A stretch of 64,000 bases of DNA from Seonamhaeicola aphaedonensis (GTDB taxonomy: Bacteria > Bacteroidota > Bacteroidia > Flavobacteriales > Flavobacteriaceae): contig NZ_QRDX01000001.1 in assembly GCF_003386195.1 (NCBI RefSeq), forward strand, positions 558,001 through 622,000, given 5' to 3'. The notes beneath the pieces were generated by a model, which worked only from the letters and a program-made list of their open reading frames with translations, had not been told where the DNA came from and did no database searches. This document shows positions 54,750 through 63,670 of the stretch, piece after piece (the stretch's first letter is position 1; every line of letters begins with the position of its first letter). The position numbers were made by a program, and so were the translations under genes.

Positions 54750-57700
54750 ATGACCAATTTGAACTTTAAAAAATGGAATACCATTTTGGGGTGGTTCTCT
54801 TTTTTAATTGCACTTATAACCTACAGCCTAACCGTTGAACCTACGGTAAGCTTTTGGGATGCTGGCGAGTACATATTAACTTCGGCTAAATTACAGGTTG
54901 GTCACCCTCCAGGAGCGCCATTATTTCAAATGCTTGGAGCCTTTTTCTCAATGTTTGCCTTAGAGCCCTCACAAGTAGGTTTTATGATGAATATGATGAG
55001 TGCGGTTTCTAGTGCTTTTGCTATTCTATTTATGTTTTGGACCATTACTTTACTTCTTAAAAAAATAACAGGAAGTGGTGAAGATAGCCAACCTAAATCT
55101 ATAGCCATTCTTGGTAGCGGTCTTGTGGGTAGTTTAGCATTTGCCTTTACAGATTCATTCTGGTTTAATGCGGTTGAAACTGAAGTATACGCCATGGCCA
55201 CCTTAATTATGTCTGTGTTATTTTGGTTAGGGTTACGCTGGGAGCAAGACATGAATAAACCACGAGGAAACCGCTGGTTAGTTTTAATCGCTTTTGTTAT
55301 TGGTTTATCCTTTGGAGTACACTTTATGGGATTACTAACCATTCCTGCTATTGGACTTATTTACTATTTTAAAAACTACAAAATGATTACAGTTAAAAAC
55401 TTTATCATCGCTAATGTAGTTTCGGTTGCGGTGTTACTATTCATTTTTAAACTATTAGCACCCAATATTCTAAAAATATTCAGTGTTTCAGAAATCTTTT
55501 TCGTAAACACTGTTGGTTTACCTTTTAACTCTGGTTCCATAATTGCTGCGATTTTACTGGTAGCCATAATTTTTTATGGTTTAAAGTATACCAGAAAAAA
55601 ACAATACACCCATTTAAACATCGCTATTCTTTGTTTAACTTTTGTCATTATTGGGTTTTCCACCTGGTTGATGCTACCCATAAGAGCCAACGCCAATGTG
55701 GTAGTGAATGAAAATAATCCATCTAATGCAAGGGAGTTATTAGCCTATTATAACTTAGAACAGTACCCTGAAACACACTTGTTTTATGGACCTCAGTTTA
55801 CTGATATTTATGCCCCTTTAGATAAAAACAATCCATACAAAGACGACAAACCTAAATACGAAAAAGACGAAGAAAAAGGTAAGTACATCATTGTAAACGA
55901 TTACAAGAACGCCAGACAAAACTATAACTCAGACCATGCTTCAATCTTACCAAGAATGTGGAGCAGTGAACATGCCGAAAATTATATGATGTTCACTGGG
56001 TTTTTAGATTTTAAACTGAAACCAGAGTACCAAATGCAAAATGAATTACGCTCTCTGGTTAGCAATTTTATTAAAGAGGTTAACCAAGGTAATATTGATT
56101 ACGAAGGCTTTGACAAATTTCTCAAGCAATATGGCAGAGAGTATTTTGATATTGAAAAACCAAGTTTAGGTGACAATTTAAGGTATTTGTTCGAATACCA
56201 ATTAGGATACATGTACTGGCGCTATTTCATGTGGAATTTTGCCGGAAGACAAGATGATATTCAAGGGAAATATGATAATCATGGTAACTGGCTAAGTGGC
56301 ATAAAACCACTTGATGAGTGGCACTTAGGTTACTCACAAGACAATTTACCCAGTGATGTTAAAAACAACAAAGCCAGAAACACTTATTATTTACTTCCAC
56401 TTATTTTAGGTCTGGTTGGTTTTTTCTTTTTGTTTAACAAAGACAAAAAATTATTTTGGGTCATGTTGGTGTTTTTCCTTTTTACAGGATTAGCCATTCA
56501 AGTGTATACCAATGTACGTCCGTTTGAACCGCGTGAACGTGATTACTCTGTAGTTGGCTCATTTTATGTATTTGCACTTTGGATTGGTTTTGGGGTTTAT
56601 GCTATTTATGATACATTAAAAAATCAACTTCCAAAAAAATTAGCGGCTCCTATAATCACCATGGTTTGCTTAATTTTAGTTCCAGGTATTTTAGCTGCCA
56701 ACAATTGGGATGACCATAATCGCTCTGGGAAATATACCGCTCGAGCCATGGCCAAAAAATATTTAGATTCTTGTGCAGAAAATGCCATATTGTTTACCAT
56801 TGGAGATAATGATACGTTTGCCCTTTGGTATGCTCAAGAAATTGAAGGGTATCGAACAGATGTTCGTATTGTAAACACCAGTTTATTCCAAACCGATTGG
56901 TATATAGACCAAATGAAACGAAAAGCTTATGAGAGTGACCCTGTTCCATCTCAACTAACACATGAGCATTACAAGTGGGGCACCAATGACTATGTAACCA
57001 TAGCACCAATTTCAAAAGATACTATTACCATAAAAGAAGCTTTAAATTTCATCACTAGTGATAGCCCTAAAACGAGGTTTAGATATTATTTGGAAAGTTT
57101 CACAGATGCAGATGTTAATAGGTATCCTTCTCAACAACTTAATTCAAGATACATACCAACTCAATTTTTCAGAATACCAGTTAATAAAGACAATGTATTA
57201 CAACATGGTATTGTAAAAGCAACAGATGCAGATAAAATAGTACCTCATATTGATATTGAAGTTACAGGGGGTGCCCTTTATAAAAATCGCCTATTAATGC
57301 TAGACATTGTTGCAAATAATGAATGGAAACGCCCCATCTATTTTACAGGTGGTAGTTTTGGCGATGACGATTATCTCTGGATGAAAGACTACCTGCAACT
57401 AGACGGTATGTGTTATAAATTGGTGCCTATAAAAACTCCTATTAACAGAGCCAATCCTTTTGATATGGGACGTGTAGATGCCGATTTAATGTATGAAAAA
57501 GTGATAACTTGGGATTGGGGTAATAGCGGAAGTAGTAACATTTATCACGACCCAGAAACTCGAAAAAACTCTATTACATACAGAGGTAACTTAGCTAGGT
57601 TAATTGAACAACTTATTAATGAAGGTAAACTTAAAAAGGCCGAAGAAATTGCAGATATTGCCTTAACTAATATGCCTGTTGATTACTTTGGATATTACAC

Positions 57701-58055
57701 GTTATTAGAGCCATACATTAGCGCCTATTATGAAGTTGGCAACCAAGAAAAAGCGCGACAACTGTTTAAGGATGTAGCTATTAAATATCAAGAGAATTTA
57801 AAATATTACAGCACCCTTAAAATTAATAACCAAGAGCGCTTATTTGAGGAAATTAATACTGACATTCAGCGTTACATGGCATTGATAGATATTTTGATTC
57901 AGCATGATGTTGAATTTGCAACTACAGAAGGAGATATTTTTAATGATTACTTAAGATTGTTTAAATATTTTTATGGTGATGATGATAGTGACGAAGATCT
58001 CCCTTCACAAAATGATAGCATTGGCATTGAAACCACAACAGACTCTGTAGACTAA
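54750..58055 (+). CDS. DUF2723 / glycosyltransferase family 117 membrane protein
   Basis: Large integral membrane protein of 1101 residues. The first 315 residues carry most of the membrane helices, with the DUF2723 signature TVEPTVSFWDAGEYILTSAKLQVGHPPGAPLFQMLGAFFSMF, whose acidic Asp-x-Gly-Glu loop resembles the catalytic loop of protein O-mannosyltransferases (GT-C fold). A second set of helices spans about 545-660, then a large soluble region, with TPR-like repeats at about 955-1050 (LKKAEEIADIAL). The family is named GT117 in databases as I recall. The acceptor is unknown; protein O-glycosylation is plausible. The polysaccharide deacetylase gene follows after 3 bp. Confidence 0.88.
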   Translation: MTNLNFKKWNTILGWFSFLIALITYSLTVEPTVSFWDAGEYILTSAKLQVGHPPGAPLFQMLGAFFSMFALEPSQVGFMMNMMSAVSSAFAILFMFWTITLLLKKITGSGEDSQPKSIAILGSGLVGSLAFAFTDSFWFNAVETEVYAMATLIMSVLFWLGLRWEQDMNKPRGNRWLVLIAFVIGLSFGVHFMGLLTIPAIGLIYYFKNYKMITVKNFIIANVVSVAVLLFIFKLLAPNILKIFSVSEIFFVNTVGLPFNSGSIIAAILLVAIIFYGLKYTRKKQYTHLNIAILCLTFVIIGFSTWLMLPIRANANVVVNENNPSNARELLAYYNLEQYPETHLFYGPQFTDIYAPLDKNNPYKDDKPKYEKDEEKGKYIIVNDYKNARQNYNSDHASILPRMWSSEHAENYMMFTGFLDFKLKPEYQMQNELRSLVSNFIKEVNQGNIDYEGFDKFLKQYGREYFDIEKPSLGDNLRYLFEYQLGYMYWRYFMWNFAGRQDDIQGKYDNHGNWLSGIKPLDEWHLGYSQDNLPSDVKNNKARNTYYLLPLILGLVGFFFLFNKDKKLFWVMLVFFLFTGLAIQVYTNVRPFEPRERDYSVVGSFYVFALWIGFGVYAIYDTLKNQLPKKLAAPIITMVCLILVPGILAANNWDDHNRSGKYTARAMAKKYLDSCAENAILFTIGDNDTFALWYAQEIEGYRTDVRIVNTSLFQTDWYIDQMKRKAYESDPVPSQLTHEHYKWGTNDYVTIAPISKDTITIKEALNFITSDSPKTRFRYYLESFTDADVNRYPSQQLNSRYIPTQFFRIPVNKDNVLQHGIVKATDADKIVPHIDIEVTGGALYKNRLLMLDIVANNEWKRPIYFTGGSFGDDDYLWMKDYLQLDGMCYKLVPIKTPINRANPFDMGRVDADLMYEKVITWDWGNSGSSNIYHDPETRKNSITYRGNLARLIEQLINEGKLKKAEEIADIALTNMPVDYFGYYTLLEPYISAYYEVGNQEKARQLFKDVAIKYQENLKYYSTLKINNQERLFEEINTDIQRYMALIDILIQHDVEFATTEGDIFNDYLRLFKYFYGDDDSDEDLPSQNDSIGIETTTDSVD

Positions 58056-58058
58056 GGC

Positions 58059-58724
58059 ATGATTTACAAGCCCGTAAAAACACCTTTAATTGCTAAAAGT
58101 ATCTTTCCTAATTATGTTTGGGATGTACCCTCTGCAAGCAAATCTATTTACTTAACTTTTGATGATGGACCAACCCCAGAAATTACGAGTTGGGTTTTAA
58201 ATACCTTGAAAGATTATAACGCCAAAGCTACTTTTTTCTGCATTGGGAAAAATGTAGAAAAGTATCCTGAAATTTTTGAAAGGATTTTGGTAGATGGTCA
58301 CCATGTGGGTAACCATACGCAAAGCCATATTAAAGGATGGAACTCTAGTACAGAAGTCTATCTTAAGAATGTACAAATTTGCGATGAAGTTATTAAGTCA
58401 CAAATCATACATAGCGAATTATCAGCCAAAAACTATCAAAACGTTCATCTGTTTCGTCCCCCCTATGGGCAAATAAAACCCAAACAAGGTAAAAAGCTTA
58501 TGGAACATGGGTATAAAATTATAATGTGGGATGTACTTTCTTTTGATTGGGATAAAAAGGTTAGTGAAGAAATTTGTTTGAGTAACGTTATTTCAAAAGC
58601 TAAATCTGGAAGCATTGTTGTATTTCACGATAGTTTGAAAGCATCAAAAAATATGATGTTTACCCTCCCAAAAGTATTAGATTATTTTACAAAAAAAGGT
58701 TATAATTTTGATGTACTAGACTAG
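58059..58724 (+). CDS. Polysaccharide deacetylase (NodB domain)
   Basis: Carbohydrate esterase family 4 deacetylase of 221 residues. Motifs: TFDDGPTPEIT (catalytic base Asp and metal Asp), HHVGNHTQSH (metal His pair), RPPYGQ (motif 3), IIMWDVLSFDWD (motif 4) and IVVFHDS (motif 5). All are present, so it is likely active. No signal peptide or membrane anchor is evident, which is unusual for peptidoglycan or chitin deacetylases but common in this flavobacterial group. It lies 3 bp after the GT117 gene, hence co-transcribed, and its TAG stop overlaps the stop of the convergent thioredoxin-like gene in a shared CTAG. Confidence 0.92.
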   Translation: MIYKPVKTPLIAKSIFPNYVWDVPSASKSIYLTFDDGPTPEITSWVLNTLKDYNAKATFFCIGKNVEKYPEIFERILVDGHHVGNHTQSHIKGWNSSTEVYLKNVQICDEVIKSQIIHSELSAKNYQNVHLFRPPYGQIKPKQGKKLMEHGYKIIMWDVLSFDWDKKVSEEICLSNVISKAKSGSIVVFHDSLKASKNMMFTLPKVLDYFTKKGYNFDVLD

Positions 58725-59017
58725 GCGTACTCTTGTATAATATTTATAAGGGTATTAGCATCTAACTCCCCACTTTGGCGCCATTTCATTTCACCGTTTT
58801 TGTAGATAATTAGCGTTGGAAGTGTCTTAACCCTTAAAGCCTCTGCCAATTCTTCATTCTTCTCAACATCAATTTTAATAACCTTAGCTTTGTCTCCTAG
58901 TGCCGCAGCTACATCTCTTAAAACCAGATGCATTGCGGTGGATTGTTCATTCCAGTCTGTGTAGAACTCTAACAATACCGGAATTTCAACATCTATGAGT
59001 TCCCCAAATTTCGACAT
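58721..59017 (-). CDS. Thioredoxin-fold protein lacking the CxxC motif
   Basis: A 98-residue thioredoxin-like domain: PVLLEFYTDWNEQSTAMHLVLRDVAAALGDKAKVIKIDVEKNEELAEALRVKTLPTLIIYKNGEMKWRQSG. The cis-proline (TLPT) and the overall fold pattern are kept, but the active site WCGPC reads Trp22-Asn-Glu-Gln-Ser26, with no cysteine. The protein contains no Cys, so it cannot be a redox enzyme. It may bind partners or stabilise a complex. A TAGGTTTG -7 box stands at 59052-59059. It converges on the polysaccharide deacetylase gene with overlapping stop codons. Confidence 0.9.
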   Translation of the reverse strand: MSKFGELIDVEIPVLLEFYTDWNEQSTAMHLVLRDVAAALGDKAKVIKIDVEKNEELAEALRVKTLPTLIIYKNGEMKWRQSGELDANTLINIIQEYA

Positions 59018-59051
59018 ACTTTTTAGTATTAATTGGTATTATGATGTATTA

Positions 59052-59059
59052 CAAACCTA
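59052..59059 (-). promoter_or_regulatory. -7 box of the thioredoxin-like gene (TAGGTTTG)
   Basis: Minus strand TAGGTTTG fits TAnnTTTG, 34 bp before the start codon. No good -33. Confidence 0.45.
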
Positions 59060-59172
59060 ATCATTTTTTTTGTAATGCGTTAATTCCTTAAAAATCAACC
59101 GTAAAAGTAGGTTCTCCTAACGTCTAATGTATTAAAAAAGGGTGATATAACACAATTTAAATACTGAAATTT

Positions 59173-60405
59173 CTATACCGGCTTTAAGCCTTTTTTAAGC
59201 TCTATTACGGTTATTTCTGGCCATATACCAACACGTCCAGGAAATGCCAAATAGCCAAAGCCTCGGTTCACATTAATAAACTGTCCAAACTCCTCATAGA
59301 TACCGGCCCAATATTTATAGCGCCATTTCACAGGACTCCATTTAAACCACCCCGGAATTTCAATACCAAACTGCATCCCATGCGTATGTCCGCTTAATGT
59401 TAAATGATAATGATAATCATCTTGAATTACCTCATTTTCCCAATGCGATGGATCGTGACTCATCAATATTTTAAAATCATCTTTATCAATTCCTTTTGAT
59501 GCCTTTTTTAAGTCTCCTGCTTTTTTAAAACCTCCTGCTCCCCAATTTTCAACACCTACCAATGCTAAACGTGCGTCGTTTTTCTTAATAAATCGATGTT
59601 CATTTAATAATAAATCAAACCCAATTTCTTTTTGAATCAATTTTAAATCTTCTAAGTTTTGGTGTTTAGCTTCCTTAGAATCCCAATGCACATAATCGCC
59701 ATAATCATGATTCCCTAAAACCGAATACTTCCCATCCTTAGCATGCAGTTTACTAAAAACAGGTATGTATGGTTTCATTTCGTCGGCTTTATTATTTACC
59801 ATATCACCCGTAAACAAAATCACATCACTCTCCTGCTCATTAATTAAATCAATCGCATAACTTACTTTGTCTTTATTATCAAAACTTCCAGAGTGAATAT
59901 CACTTATTTGAGTAATTCTATAACCATCAAACGCTGTTGGTAAATCTTCAAAGTGTAGTGTATATTTTAAAACTTTAAAGTTGTATTTCCCTTTAATCAC
60001 ACCGTACAAAATAGATGTGAACGGTATTGCTGCAATCCCCAAAGCTAATTGAGAAATAAATTTACGTCTGCTATTTAAGGCAACCGAATTATTGGTTTCA
60101 CTACTAATCTTTTCAAAAACAAATGCAAAACCCCTAAATACATCTTCAGCAAACAAGGTTATACCCACAATAATTTTAGGTACATAAAATAGTACTAATA
60201 AAATAAGTGCAAGTGAAAACCGAAAAGGAATTCCATTAGACCTGTCAAATGTATAGACTTGAATAAAAAAATTCCCTAAAATCGCAAGGGAAACAAAAAT
60301 ATAGACATAAGTAACTACGCTACTTTTAAAAATAGCTTTAAAGGATTGAAGTGTATAAAAATCTAAAAGCAATAAGATAAGAATAAACAATATTAAGCGT
60401 AGCAT
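59173..60405 (-). CDS. Membrane-anchored metallophosphoesterase
   Basis: Calcineurin-like phosphoesterase of 410 residues with an N-terminal membrane part (about 1-150, roughly four to five helices), like the UDP-2,3-diacylglucosamine hydrolase-related YkuE/YaeI group. Metal motifs: ITQISDIHSGSF, LFTGDMVNNK, VLGNHDYG, LMSHDPSHWENEV and LSGHTHGMQFG. All are intact. A twin-arginine-like SRRKFISQLALGIAAIPF stands between the membrane helices and the enzyme domain (near residue 113). The substrate is unknown; lipid or envelope phosphates are suspected for this group. A TATATTTG -7 box lies 14 bp upstream. Confidence 0.9.
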   Translation of the reverse strand: MLRLILFILILLLLDFYTLQSFKAIFKSSVVTYVYIFVSLAILGNFFIQVYTFDRSNGIPFRFSLALILLVLFYVPKIIVGITLFAEDVFRGFAFVFEKISSETNNSVALNSRRKFISQLALGIAAIPFTSILYGVIKGKYNFKVLKYTLHFEDLPTAFDGYRITQISDIHSGSFDNKDKVSYAIDLINEQESDVILFTGDMVNNKADEMKPYIPVFSKLHAKDGKYSVLGNHDYGDYVHWDSKEAKHQNLEDLKLIQKEIGFDLLLNEHRFIKKNDARLALVGVENWGAGGFKKAGDLKKASKGIDKDDFKILMSHDPSHWENEVIQDDYHYHLTLSGHTHGMQFGIEIPGWFKWSPVKWRYKYWAGIYEEFGQFINVNRGFGYLAFPGRVGIWPEITVIELKKGLKPV

Positions 60406-60418
60406 GTTCTTTTTTTAA

Positions 60419-60426
60419 CAAATATA
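60419..60426 (-). promoter_or_regulatory. -7 box of the metallophosphoesterase gene (TATATTTG)
   Basis: Minus strand TATATTTG is 14 bp from the start codon, with a TTG 16 bp upstream, slightly short of the usual spacing. The leader would be very short. Confidence 0.5.
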
Positions 60427-60604
60427 GCGGTAATCTAAATTACAATTCTGAAACCTTAGTTTATTTAACTTATAGTTAAGAGCTCATTATTTGTCGGATA
60501 TACACATAATAAGTTACAATGATTTTGCAGTTCACATTTTAAAAACATGTTCTCAAATATTATTTCATTCAGTTCTTGCGAATTTTTAAATGAAAAATTT
60601 CATG

Positions 60605-60612
60605 TACATTTG
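60605..60612 (+). promoter_or_regulatory. -7 box of polA (TACATTTG)
   Basis: TACATTTG fits TAnnTTTG and lies 23 bp before the ATG. A small inverted repeat (ATGAAA-AA-TTTCAT at 60590-60603) touches it, which might be an operator. Confidence 0.5.
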
Positions 60613-60635
60613 ATTTCCTATCAAAAACAAAATCA

Positions 60636-63488
60636 ATGTCTGAACAAAAACGTCTTTTTTTAGTAGATGCTTACGCCCTTATTTTCCGTGGATATTACGC
60701 CTTTATTAAAAACCCAAGGATCAATTCTAAGGGACAAGACACCTCTGCTATTATGGGATTTATGAACTCTCTTTTAGATGTCATTAAACGTGAACGTCCA
60801 GACCATTTAGCCGTATGTTTTGATAAAGGGGGCAGTACAGACCGCATTGAAATGTTTGAAGCCTATAAAGCTAACCGAGATGAAACACCAGAAGGTATAA
60901 AAACTGCAATACCCCATATTTACGAAATTTTAAAAGCTATGCATATACCCATAATGGTAAAGGAGGGGTATGAGGCAGATGATGTTATTGGCACCTTATC
61001 ACGTCAAGCCGAAAAAGAAGGTTATAAAACCTATATGGTAACCCCAGATAAAGATTTTGCACAATTGGTTACCGAAAATGTATTCATGTATAGACCCGTA
61101 TTTGGTGGCGGTTATGAAACTTGGGGTATTCCAGAGGTAAAGGCTAAATTTGAAGTAGAAAACCCACTACAAGTCATAGACTTTTTAGGTATGATGGGAG
61201 ATTCCAGTGATAATATACCTGGACTTCCTGGGGTTGGCGAAAAAACAGCCAAGAAATTTATCAAGCAATTTGGCTCTATGGAAGGGTTGCTAGCCAATAT
61301 AGACCAGTTAAAAGGTAAAATGAAAGAGAAAGTAGAAGCTAATGGTGAGTTAGGTTTGCTTTCAAAACAATTGGCTACTATAATGCTAGATGTTCCAGTG
61401 ACTTTTGATGCTAAAGATTTTGAGCTAGACCATCCTGACATTGAAAAAGTAAAACATATATTTCAGGAATTAGAATTTAGAAGATTAACTGAAAACTTCT
61501 TAAAAACGTTTGCCGATAATGGGGAGACAAATACAACCGAAACCTCAGCTCAAACTGTTGAAGCAAAAACAACTATCTCAAAGCCAAAAGCTTCCGCTGG
61601 TGCAGGACAATTTTCACTATTTGACTCAGAAGGCTCTAATCCCGTTAAAACTGAAACAAGTTCTGCATATACAAGAAAAACGGCAGAAACTACATCGCAT
61701 TTTTATCAATATATAAACACAGCTACTTCCAAAAAGTTATTCATTGAAAAATTACTTCAACAATCAAGTGTATGTTTTGATACAGAAACTACAAGTATTA
61801 ATCCACTAACGGCAGAACTAGTTGGTATTGCATTTTCTTGGGAAGCAGGAAAAGGATTTTATTTACCCTTCCCTGAAAAAAAGAAAGAAGCACAAAACCT
61901 CATTGAAGAATTAAGACCCTTTTTTGAAAATGAAAACATTGAAAAAATTGGTCAGAATCTTAAATATGACATCAAAGTTTTGGCTAAATACCATGTTGAT
62001 GTAAAAGGTCAATTATTTGACACCATGCTGGCACATTATCTGATCAATCCAGATATGCGACACAATATGGATGTTCTAGCTGAAACTTATTTGAATTACA
62101 CGCCTATTTCTATTGAAACATTAATTGGTAAAAAAGGCAAAAACCAATTATCGATGCGTGAGGTTGATTTGGAAAAACAATCGGAATATGCTGTTGAAGA
62201 TGCCGATATTACCCTTCAGCTTAAAGAACATTTTCAGAATGAATTAGGAGAAGCAAATACCCAAAAACTGTTTGATGACATTGAAGTGCCTTTGCTTAAA
62301 GTTTTAGCCGATATGGAATTGGAAGGCATTAACTTAGATAAAGGTTTTCTTAACAGTTTATCAGGCCAGCTAGAAAAAGATATTGCAGATTTAGAATCGA
62401 AAATTTATGAAAACGCTGGAGAAGAATTCAATATTGCTTCACCAAAACAACTGGGTATCATTTTATTTGAAAAATTAAAATTAGTAGACAAACCTAAAAA
62501 AACTAAAACGGGGCAATATTCTACCTCAGAAGATGTACTTAGTTACTTGGCAAAAGACCATCAAATCATTCAGAACATATTAGAGTTTAGAGGACTTTCA
62601 AAATTAAAGAGCACTTATGTAGACGCTTTACCAAACCAAGTTGAAGAAACTACAGGACGCGTTCACACAGATTACATGCAAACCGTAGCAGCTACAGGGC
62701 GCTTAAGTAGTAATAATCCAAACCTTCAAAATATCCCAATTCGCACTGAAAGAGGTCGTCAAGTTAGAAAAGCGTTCATTCCGCGAAGCGAAGATTATAC
62801 ACTTTTAGCTGCTGATTACTCACAAATAGAATTACGCGTCATAGCTGCTTTAAGTCAAGAGGAAACTATGATAGAAGCCTTTAAAAACGGAGAAGACATT
62901 CATGCCTCAACAGCTTCAAAAGTTTTTCATGTTCCAATTAACGAAGTAACTCGAGAACAACGTAGCAATGCCAAAACCGTAAACTTTGGAATTATTTATG
63001 GGGTTTCTGCTTTTGGACTGAGTAATCAAACAAGCCTAAGTAGAACTGAGGCGAAAGAGCTCATTGACACTTACTACGCTACGTATCCTAAACTTAGAAA
63101 TTTTGTAACTGAGCAAGTAGATTTTGCAAGAGATAATGGCTATGTGCAAACGGTTTTGGGGCGGCGGCGTTACTTAAAAGATATTAATTCTAGAAATGCT
63201 GTAGTTCGAGGCGCTGCTGAACGTAATGCCGTAAACGCGCCCATTCAAGGCAGTGCTGCAGATATTATAAAAATTGCCATGATAAAAATTCATCAAAAAT
63301 TGAAAGAAGGTAATTTTAAAACTAAAATGTTACTTCAAGTACATGATGAATTAGTTTTTGATGTTTATAAACCAGAATTAGAAACCATCAAATCTTTGGT
63401 TAAAACCGAAATGGAAAATGCATATACGTTAGAAGTACCTTTGGATGTTGATTTAGATACGGGAGATAATTGGTTGGAAGCGCATTAA
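60636..63488 (+). CDS. polA: DNA polymerase I
   Basis: Repair and Okazaki-fragment polymerase of 950 residues. N-terminal 5'-3' exonuclease (about 1-290: LVDAYALIFRGYYAFI, EADDVIGTL, GDSSDNIPGLPGVGEKTA), a low-complexity linker (about 295-350), a 3'-5' exonuclease domain with intact CFDTETTSINPLTAEL and VEDADITLQL, and the family A polymerase domain (ATGRLSSNNPNLQNIPIRTERGRQVRKAF, LLAADYSQIELRVIAAL, QRSNAKTVNFGIIYG, LLQVHDELVFD). All three activities look functional. A -7 box TACATTTG is 23 bp upstream. Confidence 0.98.
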   Translation: MSEQKRLFLVDAYALIFRGYYAFIKNPRINSKGQDTSAIMGFMNSLLDVIKRERPDHLAVCFDKGGSTDRIEMFEAYKANRDETPEGIKTAIPHIYEILKAMHIPIMVKEGYEADDVIGTLSRQAEKEGYKTYMVTPDKDFAQLVTENVFMYRPVFGGGYETWGIPEVKAKFEVENPLQVIDFLGMMGDSSDNIPGLPGVGEKTAKKFIKQFGSMEGLLANIDQLKGKMKEKVEANGELGLLSKQLATIMLDVPVTFDAKDFELDHPDIEKVKHIFQELEFRRLTENFLKTFADNGETNTTETSAQTVEAKTTISKPKASAGAGQFSLFDSEGSNPVKTETSSAYTRKTAETTSHFYQYINTATSKKLFIEKLLQQSSVCFDTETTSINPLTAELVGIAFSWEAGKGFYLPFPEKKKEAQNLIEELRPFFENENIEKIGQNLKYDIKVLAKYHVDVKGQLFDTMLAHYLINPDMRHNMDVLAETYLNYTPISIETLIGKKGKNQLSMREVDLEKQSEYAVEDADITLQLKEHFQNELGEANTQKLFDDIEVPLLKVLADMELEGINLDKGFLNSLSGQLEKDIADLESKIYENAGEEFNIASPKQLGIILFEKLKLVDKPKKTKTGQYSTSEDVLSYLAKDHQIIQNILEFRGLSKLKSTYVDALPNQVEETTGRVHTDYMQTVAATGRLSSNNPNLQNIPIRTERGRQVRKAFIPRSEDYTLLAADYSQIELRVIAALSQEETMIEAFKNGEDIHASTASKVFHVPINEVTREQRSNAKTVNFGIIYGVSAFGLSNQTSLSRTEAKELIDTYYATYPKLRNFVTEQVDFARDNGYVQTVLGRRRYLKDINSRNAVVRGAAERNAVNAPIQGSAADIIKIAMIKIHQKLKEGNFKTKMLLQVHDELVFDVYKPELETIKSLVKTEMENAYTLEVPLDVDLDTGDNWLEAH

Positions 63489-63670
63489 ACACTTTAAACC
63501 CACTAAAAAGACATTCGATATTGAGGAAGAGTCTCCTTGAGGGGATACCACTCATATTCTTAAAACTAATAAAAAGTAAGATAAAACCTTTTTTGTTTTT
63601 AAAAATACTGTAAAATCATAAATATAAGCCAATATTCCATTAAGCAAACTACAAGAGAGTAAATCAAAAG

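Noticed and set aside
63521-63550. GTCTCCTTGAGGGGAT after polA as a third copy of the REP-like unit
   Set aside because: It shares only a short GC-rich core with the 22135-22251 copies and no flanking symmetry, so I do not call it a repeat.
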